A program made the translations under genes and the position numbers. A stretch of 9,658 bases of DNA from Methanoregulaceae archaeon (GTDB lineage: Archaea; Halobacteriota; Methanomicrobia; Methanomicrobiales; Methanospirillaceae), in assembly GCA_028679275.1 (NCBI GenBank), contig JAJRBV010000062.1:1-9658 (forward strand). Direction: 5' to 3'. Each line of letters begins with the position of its first letter. Within the stretch, counting starts at the first letter, position 1. The notes below the pieces were generated by a model. It did no database searches. It worked only from the letters and a program-made list of their open reading frames with translations, and had not been told where the DNA came from. This document shows positions 6,037 to 9,658 of the stretch, in pieces.

Positions 6037-6538
6037 GGACGATACGTACTACGACGCCGTTCTCAGGGAGGCCGGGTGCAGCGGGCGGGTGATCGCCCAC
6101 TGTCATGCCGTCCGTGATCTCTCCCTTCTGTTTGCCGGCGGGTCAGGGGTGCTTGATCGCGAGCTCGTCAATGCCGGAGCCCTCCTCCATGATATCGGGA
6201 GGGGGGGCACTCATTCGCTTCATCATGCCCAGGCCGGTGCCGAATACTGCCGGAGAATTGGAATGGCCCCTTCCATTGCCCGGATCGTGGAGTGCCACAC
6301 TGGGGCAGGCCTGACGTCGGAAGAATGCACCCTGTTACGGCTCCTCCCGATCGACTGCATGCCCCGGACAGGTGAAGAGAAGCTGGTTGCCAATGCTGAT
6401 AACCTCATAAAGGGGAGTGTGGAAGTCAATATCTTCGGGCGCCTGGAATCGGCATTATATCTCGACAGGAAGATCAAGTACCGTATCTACCGCCTGTGGC
6501 TTTTCGGGGAGCAGGTCCGGCGTTCTCCCCTATACTGA
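6029..6538 (+). CDS. HD-domain (HDIG-type) phosphohydrolase, TIGR00295-like
   Basis: A 169-residue protein carrying the HD metal-dependent hydrolase pattern: an early histidine in 'VIAHCHAVRD' (His24 or His26), the HD doublet in 'NAGALLHDIGRG' (His54-Asp55), histidines in 'THSLHHAQAG' (62-66), 'IVECHTGAG' (His90), and a later Asp124 in 'LVANADNLI'. Proteins of this kind hydrolyse phosphate esters of nucleotides or signalling molecules. It matches the archaeal TIGR00295 family of HDIG proteins, whose substrate is not known. ATG 6029 lies inside the end of tfe (eight-base overlap) and there is no strong ribosome site, so translation is probably coupled to tfe. It is the last gene of the operon, followed by a hairpin. 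Cytosolic; no signal or membrane segment. Confidence 0.82.
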   Translation: MHKDDTYYDAVLREAGCSGRVIAHCHAVRDLSLLFAGGSGVLDRELVNAGALLHDIGRGGTHSLHHAQAGAEYCRRIGMAPSIARIVECHTGAGLTSEECTLLRLLPIDCMPRTGEEKLVANADNLIKGSVEVNIFGRLESALYLDRKIKYRIYRLWLFGEQVRRSPLY

Positions 6539-6539
6539 A

Positions 6540-6558
6540 GGAGCGGATGCCCCGCTCC
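6540..6558. terminator. Hairpin terminator at end of tfe operon
   Basis: GGAGCGG (6540-6546) pairs perfectly with CCGCTCC (6552-6558) around a five-base loop, starting two bases after the HD-gene stop. A pyrimidine-rich stretch CTCTGCTTCT follows on the plus strand. It lies in the 28-base gap between two converging genes, so it may serve both. Confidence 0.55.
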
Positions 6559-6566
6559 CTCTGCTT

Positions 6567-7067
6567 CTAAAGGATGACCTGTTTCACCTGAGGGAGTTTT
6601 TTGATTGATTCAATAACGGTTCCCGGGATATCCCCGTCGATGATTATCACCAGTCTCGGCTCCTCTGCAAGGACCGGGTCGGTTACAAAGATCTGGCGGA
6701 TGTTTAAGCTGTTTTCGGTCACCACCTCCACTGCTGCTCCGACAATCCCCCTTTCCCGAGCGTCATTCGGGATAACGGTGATAACCGAGAGTCCGAGCGG
6801 CCTGGCGAGAAGGGACAGGTCCGGGGTGGCCCGGATATTGGTAAAGACCTCCCTCAGGGATGCCGATTCGAGAATGTGGCGGGCAGTGGCATCCACCACC
6901 CTCCGGTCGGTACCGATGGCCTTTGCGACCTTCGTTGCCGATATCTCGATATCATTGCATACGATCCTGCCCTCTGCATTCACCCCGAATCCTTTTTCGA
7001 GAAGAAATCCTGCCACCCTGCTCTGGGAGGGTGAATCGGCAAATTCCCTGATGATATCAGACCACAT
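6567..7067 (-). CDS. ACT-domain regulator of amino-acid metabolism, COG2150-like
   Basis: A 166-residue protein. Residues about 1-70 look like a DNA-binding helical domain ('SQSRVAGFLLEKGFGV', then 'ISATKVAKAIGTDRRVVDATARHIL', a helix-turn-helix pattern). Residues about 90-165 form an ACT domain ('LSVITVIPNDARERGIVGAAVEVVTE', then 'RLVIIIDGDIPGTVIESIKKL'). ACT domains bind amino acids or other small ligands, so this should be a ligand-responsive transcription regulator, as predicted for COG2150 in methanogens. ATG 7067 is chosen: there is no ribosome site, but a TATA-like TGTATAAG centred about 31 bases upstream fits a leaderless transcript. A longer reading back to 7322 would run through the tRNA gene and is rejected; ATG 7103 lies inside the TATA-like box. 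It converges on the HD gene and is divergent from tRNA-Leu, a neighbour that might be coincidental or related to amino-acid sensing. Confidence 0.82.
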   Translation of the reverse strand: MWSDIIREFADSPSQSRVAGFLLEKGFGVNAEGRIVCNDIEISATKVAKAIGTDRRVVDATARHILESASLREVFTNIRATPDLSLLARPLGLSVITVIPNDARERGIVGAAVEVVTENSLNIRQIFVTDPVLAEEPRLVIIIDGDIPGTVIESIKKLPQVKQVIL

Positions 7068-7094
7068 GGTAAGAGAGTGTTCGGTCTGCCGGTT

Positions 7095-7102
7095 CTTATA
7101 CA
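7095..7102 (-). promoter_or_regulatory. TATA-like box of ACT regulator gene
   Basis: On the minus strand TGTATAAG, centred about 31 bases before ATG 7067. The spacing suggests transcription starting at or just before the start codon, in line with the lack of a ribosome site. Confidence 0.4.
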
Positions 7103-7167
7103 TCACTGCTGTGAAAATAGCATCAGTGAACAGGAAAATAAAGGGCCCAAGCCTCCCTTCTCCTCTG

Positions 7168-7223
7168 AATGGTGGTACCACGGAGCCTCCCTGGTCTCCC
7201 GATTGGGATGGATATCCTTTTTT
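7168..7223 (+). promoter_or_regulatory. T-box-antiterminator-like motif followed by weak hairpin and T-run (function uncertain)
   Basis: AATGGTGGTACCACGG (7168-7183) matches 12 of 14 positions of the bacterial T-box core AGGGTGGNACCGCG, including the TGGN that pairs with the tRNA acceptor end. TCCC-GATT-GGGA (7197-7208), the palindrome GGATATCC (7210-7217) and six T residues (7218-7223) follow. T-box riboswitches are not known from archaea and I see no clear Stem I with specifier loop. The motif also contains the perfect palindrome GTGGTACCAC, which could equally be a protein-binding site between the two divergent genes. Confidence 0.2.
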
Positions 7224-7228
7224 AGATA
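7221..7228 (+). promoter_or_regulatory. TATA box of tRNA-Leu
   Basis: TTTAGATA differs by one base from the archaeal consensus TTTAWATA. Its centre is 28 bases upstream of the mature tRNA 5' end, so transcription should start a few bases before the tRNA. Confidence 0.6.
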
Positions 7229-7252
7229 GAAGTCGTTTGTAATATGGCACGT

Positions 7253-7337
7253 GCGAGGGTTGCCGAGCCAGGTCAAAGGCGCGGGCTTGAGGGGTCCGTC
7301 TCGTAGGAGTTCTAGGGTTCAAATCCCTTCCCTCGCA
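7253..7337 (+). tRNA. tRNA-Leu, anticodon GAG
   Basis: An 85-nucleotide class II tRNA. The acceptor stem GCGAGGG (7253-7259) pairs with CCCTCGC (7330-7336), with discriminator A at 7337. The D-stem is GCC/GGC (7262-7264 with 7278-7280). The anticodon stem CGGGC/GTCCG (7282-7286 with 7294-7298) includes one G-T pair; the loop TTGAGGG places the anticodon GAG at 7289-7291 (codons CUC and CUU). The long variable arm has a CTC/GAG stem (7300-7302 with 7307-7309). The T-arm is TAGGG-TTCAAAT-CCCTT (7313-7329), with a T-T mismatch at its outermost pair (49-65). CCA is not encoded and there is no intron. The long variable arm and discriminator A agree with archaeal leucine identity. A T-rich stretch (TTATTTCCTGTTTT, 7338-7351) right behind it is a likely termination signal. 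Confidence 0.95.
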
Positions 7338-7506
7338 TTATTTCCTGTTTTCACCGGATTACCAGGTATTTTCAACAACGAGACACGGAACATGCACCTT
7401 GTTTTTGGGCCATTCCTACACCCGGGTACTTTTACAAAGAATCAGGCCGGAAACGATGGTTTCATGAAATACCCGTTTTTCAGTGGGAGAAAGTAAGGGC
7501 TGTCGT
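7338..7506. other. Gap between tRNA-Leu and marker 8 gene
   Basis: No gene seen. After the T-rich tRNA end there is the palindrome ACCCGGGT (7420-7427), a small stem GAAAC/GTTTC (7450-7454 with 7459-7463) overlapping the palindrome TTTCATGAAA (7460-7469), and then five T residues from 7475. The last group could end a longer tRNA read-through transcript or close the minus-strand gene on the other side; neither is certain. Confidence 0.4.
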
Positions 7507-8367
7507 TCAGACCAGGGGTTTTGGGCCTGAATCTTCGCCATACGGAAGCTTTGCCCCCGTTACTACAAACTGACCCGGGGTGATCCTGACCTTTCCGAGG
7601 ATGAGATCTTTTGCCTGCTGAGTCATGGCAAAAACCGGGATGGATGACCCTGCCTGGAGGAGGGCTTTTTTTCCGGCAACCTCCCGGACTGCCAGGGATG
7701 CGCAGGCAGTGACAATATCAGCATGTTCAGCCAGCACCAGGGCTTCCTCATTGGTGATCCCGGTAGTATGGACGGCTATGATGAATGCATCCGGGAACTG
7801 GTTCCGGATGGCGATCGCATCCGGCGGGGCAGCAATCGTGACCGCTACCTTCGAATATCCGGAGGCAACAGCCATCCGGACACCGCCCGGCTGGTCCATC
7901 CCGGCAGTATCCCTGAACGGGACGATCCCTCCATGCTGTTCAATCGCTGCAATTACTGCCGGGATTGGTGATGTCTTCACGAGCCCGGACATTCTCCCGC
8001 CGATACCCTGGACAAGGTCAGGAGTGGTAGCGATCACGGTTCCCGCACCATCACAGGCGATAACAGCGGCATCGAGCACTCCTGAAGAGAGGCCGAAGCT
8101 GATCAGCTCGGAGGCCCCGAAACCAACAAATTCACCGGACATCAGGACCTTGCGATCAGGGGTACACATCCCGAATGCACGTATCCGGTGACTGATGTTC
8201 TCCTTCACCGCCTCGGAGGTTATGGGATCAACGGGCCGGGCGAACCGGCGGGCCAGCGGACATTCCCTGATAAGCGGGGGTCCCACCTCAACCACCGATC
8301 CTTTTCTGATGACAATCCTGCACCTGCCAATCGCTTCGATCACGTGCTCATCGGGATCAGGGGTCAT
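7507..8367 (-). CDS. Putative methanogenesis marker protein 8 (DUF2099)
   Basis: A 286-residue protein recognised by its opening 'DEHVIEAIGRCRIVIRKGSVVEVG' pattern, the conserved 'CPLARRF' (Cys36) and 'MCTPDR' (Cys68) segments, 'FVGFGASELISFGL', and the glycine-rich 'GIGGRMSGLVKTSPIPAVI' region. This family occurs essentially only in methanogens and close relatives; its function is unknown, although it travels with methanogenesis. There are five cysteines (16, 36, 68, 105, 222) but no CxxC pair. There is no signal peptide, so it is cytosolic. ATG 8367 is favoured because families of this type begin shortly before 'DEH', and GGGGGAG lies seven bases upstream. ATG 8385, with AGGAAGG upstream, is a real alternative adding six residues. 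It runs in the same direction as the surface-protein gene behind it, with a gap of about 50 bases. Its presence is strong evidence that the host is a methanogen. Confidence 0.83.
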   Translation of the reverse strand: MTPDPDEHVIEAIGRCRIVIRKGSVVEVGPPLIRECPLARRFARPVDPITSEAVKENISHRIRAFGMCTPDRKVLMSGEFVGFGASELISFGLSSGVLDAAVIACDGAGTVIATTPDLVQGIGGRMSGLVKTSPIPAVIAAIEQHGGIVPFRDTAGMDQPGGVRMAVASGYSKVAVTIAAPPDAIAIRNQFPDAFIIAVHTTGITNEEALVLAEHADIVTACASLAVREVAGKKALLQAGSSIPVFAMTQQAKDLILGKVRITPGQFVVTGAKLPYGEDSGPKPLV

Positions 8368-8415
8368 GGAGCGGCTCCCCCTCATGATCGGCCTTCCTGG
8401 AGATGAGAATATTGG

Positions 8416-9303
8416 TTACCCCCGGTTTTTCCCGTATACTCCCAGCAGTCCGGCAGCCACTACTAAAGCACCCCATGCCAGGTGAAGACTGACCGGGGAT
8501 TTTGTCGGGGTGGGTGTCGGGGTGGGTGTCGGGACCGTGGTGGGGACCGTGGTCGGGGGGGTTGTTTCGACTGTGGGTATGACTTCCCGGTAGGTATACA
8601 ACTCTATATTGTCAAGATACCCTACTGCCGTGTTGTCAAGGATATAATCCCCCTTGGTGGTGATCGCAAGCCTGCTCAGGGAGTGGAGATTCGGGCCGAT
8701 CGGTATATAGAACCCCCAGGCCAGCCCGCCGGACTTCTTCTCGGTGACCTTGATATCAGCCTGGTTGAGCTGCTTGTTATACCGTATCTCAACGTGGTAA
8801 GTGACATTCTCTTCGAACAGTTTCGTTTCGCAGTCCCGCTGCCCACCGCAGTAGGTACTGTACAGGCTGTCTGTCTCATACAAGTGGTTGTTCTGGTCAA
8901 TAACCTGAAGACTCATCAGCCTTCCGTACTGTCCGTATTCGAATATCCCAAGGATATTGGCCGCTTTTGAGATATCCATATCAGTGCTGGTGAGGCCAAA
9001 CCTGACCGCTCCGTCCTTTTCAATGGAGCTGACGTTGATATCATATTCAAGGGTAAAGGGGTCATTACCAAGTTCAACGGGAAGAAAGGCGTACCCGTTT
9101 GTACCTCCCTCGGTCTCAAAATGGTACTGTTCTTGGGTGACGTCCCAGTAGTAGCGTGACGGGTTATTGGTGGTAAAGCCCGGATCTTTGGAAAAATCCG
9201 ATGAATAGATAACGATCTTTTCCTGTACTGCCGAAACCGGCAGCATGATGAGCATTAACACGAGGAAAAGAATTGAAAACCAGAATAACCGGAATTTTGG
9301 CAC
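8416..9303 (-). CDS. Secreted, C-terminally anchored surface protein with Thr/Pro stalk
   Basis: A 295-residue protein. Residues 1-25 form a signal peptide (Lys3 and Arg5, hydrophobic core, cleavage probably after VSA25). Residues about 30-237 are rich in alternating strand patterns ('SSDFSKDPGF', 'FTLEYDINVSSIEKDGAVRFGL', 'ILDNTAVGYLDNIELY') like a LamG/concanavalin-type beta sandwich, which often binds sugars; that assignment is by pattern only. A single cysteine pair (Cys152, Cys158) may form a disulfide. N-glycosylation sites NVS (Asn90) and NVT (Asn166) are present. Residues 243-270 are a Thr/Pro stalk, followed by a membrane helix (about 272-290) and a basic end (GKNRG). So it is displayed outside the cell and held by its C-terminus. 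The start is GTG 9303 with the good site GAGGTG five bases before it. Function unknown. Confidence 0.82.
   Translation of the reverse strand: MPKFRLFWFSILFLVLMLIMLPVSAVQEKIVIYSSDFSKDPGFTTNNPSRYYWDVTQEQYHFETEGGTNGYAFLPVELGNDPFTLEYDINVSSIEKDGAVRFGLTSTDMDISKAANILGIFEYGQYGRLMSLQVIDQNNHLYETDSLYSTYCGGQRDCETKLFEENVTYHVEIRYNKQLNQADIKVTEKKSGGLAWGFYIPIGPNLHSLSRLAITTKGDYILDNTAVGYLDNIELYTYREVIPTVETTPPTTVPTTVPTPTPTPTPTKSPVSLHLAWGALVVAAGLLGVYGKNRG
8504..8554. repeat. 12-base tandem repeats coding the Thr/Pro stalk
   Basis: On the plus strand GTCGGGGTGGGT occurs twice in tandem (8504-8515, 8516-8527). A second 12-base unit, GGGACCGTGGTG with one variant, follows twice (8531-8542, 8543-8554). They encode the Thr-Pro and Thr-Val-Pro repeats of the surface protein. 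Unit length is a multiple of three, so copy-number change would lengthen or shorten the stalk in frame. Confidence 0.8.
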
Positions 9304-9543
9304 AGGTGCACCTCAGGAAGAATAATTTTCGTATTTTATGGAATAAAGCCTTTCCCGTCTGATTCAGGAACGGGTGCAGGGGGAAGACAACCAGCGATAA
9401 AGGTGCTGGTATTCACCAGGCTGATTTTTTTCAGGAGCCGGAACGATATCCCCCGGAATCAGGCTGTAATTTCATTGTATCCGGAAAGGTCACTCCTTCT
9501 CTCCCGGGAAAAATGAAGTATTCCCGGCCCCCGAAAGGAAGAA
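9304..9543. other. Upstream region of surface-protein gene, rich in inverted repeats
   Basis: No gene seen in about 240 bases. Next to the start codon, AGGTGCACCT (9304-9313) is a perfect palindrome that includes the ribosome site. ATAAAATA on the minus strand (9332-9339) is a possible TATA box. Inverted repeats: CCCGT/ACGGG (9354-9358 with 9370-9374), extended inward by CTGA/TCAG; CTGGT/ACCAG (9406-9410 with 9415-9419), followed by seven T residues; and CCGGGAA/TTCCCGG (9504-9510 with 9521-9527). The last lies 17 bases behind the stop of the next minus-strand gene and may be its terminator. Confidence 0.5.
9504..9527 (-). terminator. Hairpin behind the partial minus-strand gene
   Basis: Seven perfect pairs, CCGGGAA with TTCCCGG, around a ten-base loop. 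It begins 17 bases beyond the stop codon of the gene entering from the right. On the minus strand the loop carries a run of five T, but no T-run follows the stem, so it may protect the 3' end without itself stopping transcription. Confidence 0.35.
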
Positions 9544-9658
9544 TCAGGCAACGGTATAACCGGATGCCCCTCCACGATAAGTAAGGGCCTGGGTCTTTCT
9601 GGACAGGTACATCGAACCCGAGGAATCAGGGCCAAGGCCGGTGATGATAACCTGCCGG
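9544..9658 (-). CDS. C-terminal end of an unrecognised gene (partial)
   Basis: On the minus strand an open frame enters from the right edge and runs 37 codons to TGA at 9544-9546. The visible residues start 'RQVIITGLGPDSSGSMYLSR' and end 'GGASGYTVA'. The codons have the third-position GC preference of the neighbouring genes, and the other two minus frames are closed or worse, so a real gene end is likely. The beta-strand-like opening and the Gly/Ser/Thr-rich composition would fit an extracellular or beta-rich protein, but 37 residues are too few to name it. It lies in the same direction as the surface-protein gene. Confidence 0.5.
   Translation of the reverse strand, partial: RQVIITGLGPDSSGSMYLSRKTQALTYRGGASGYTVA

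Noticed and set aside
6601..7242. A 213-codon plus-strand open frame opposite the ACT regulator
   Set aside because: It is the complement of a well-supported gene and has a Ser/Thr/Arg-rich shadow composition.
7068..7322. N-terminal extension of the ACT regulator back to 7322
   Set aside because: It would read through the tRNA-Leu gene and its promoter; the extra residues show no domain pattern, and a TATA-like box fits ATG 7067.
7251..7496. An 81-codon plus-strand open frame across the tRNA
   Set aside because: It begins inside the tRNA gene and continues into a gap without coding character.
7625..8191. A 188-codon plus-strand open frame opposite marker 8
   Set aside because: Shadow of a conserved gene; Ala/Thr/Pro-rich with no motif.
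8482..8970. A plus-strand open frame with Gly/Arg/Cys-rich repeats
   Set aside because: The repeats are the reverse reading of the Thr/Pro stalk DNA; the signal peptide, anchor and ribosome site support the minus strand.
9354..9622. Repeated 8-base word GAATCAGG (also near 7440) and inverted copies, looked at as a possible repeat array
   Set aside because: Spacing is irregular, the copies are short and their flanks differ; this is not a CRISPR or attachment-site pattern.

Overview
The window looks like a chromosomal segment of a methanogenic archaeon, most probably of the order Methanomicrobiales (Methanoregula, Methanosphaerula or a relative). Three things support this. There is a DUF2099 'methanogenesis marker 8' gene. 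Archaea-only information genes are present (aTrm56-type tRNA methylase and transcription factor TFE). The archaeal homocysteine-synthesis genes are also here. GC content is moderately high, starts use GGAGGTG-type ribosome sites, and archaeal TATA boxes are visible. The lineage is inferred from gene content and style, not from a database search.

Layout. (1) Positions 1-862, plus strand: the CBS-domain tail of a DUF39/COG1900 protein, translationally coupled to a NIL-domain two-cluster ferredoxin. Both belong to the anaerobic sulfide-to-homocysteine route. (2) 950-2299, minus: a fusion of a 2H (LigT-like) phosphoesterase with a calcineurin-type metallophosphoesterase, probably RNA-end processing. 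(3) 2424-3134, plus: UPF0280/COG2122 ApbE-like protein, a further member of the homocysteine/sulfide module, divergent from gene 2 with a shared AT-rich promoter. (4) 3147-3554, minus: a small orphan protein. (5) 3644-6538, plus: a tight five-gene operon of winged-helix protein, trm56, ATP-grasp ligase, tfe and HD hydrolase. Junctions are a 2-base gap, then 4-, 8- and 8-base overlaps. (6) 6567-7067, minus: ACT-domain regulator of amino-acid metabolism. (7) 7253-7337, plus: tRNA-Leu(GAG) with its own TATA box. (8) 7507-8367, minus: methanogenesis marker 8. (9) 8416-9303, minus: a secreted, Thr/Pro-stalked, C-terminally anchored surface protein. (10) 9544-9658, minus: the C-terminal end of an unrecognised gene.

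Together the genes cover sulfur assimilation (DUF39-CBS, NIL-ferredoxin, ApbE-like), RNA metabolism (2H/metallophosphoesterase, Trm56, tRNA-Leu), basal transcription (TFE) and amino-acid control (ACT protein). Most is conserved core methanogen gene content. I see no CRISPR array, insertion sequence, phage or obvious defence island. The best items for a second look are a strikingly T-box-like motif followed by a T-run just upstream of the tRNA gene, the fused two-enzyme phosphoesterase with its two 9-base homopolymers, the uncharacterised ATP-grasp and HD enzymes locked into the tfe operon, and a possible small transcript over a hairpin at 894-954.
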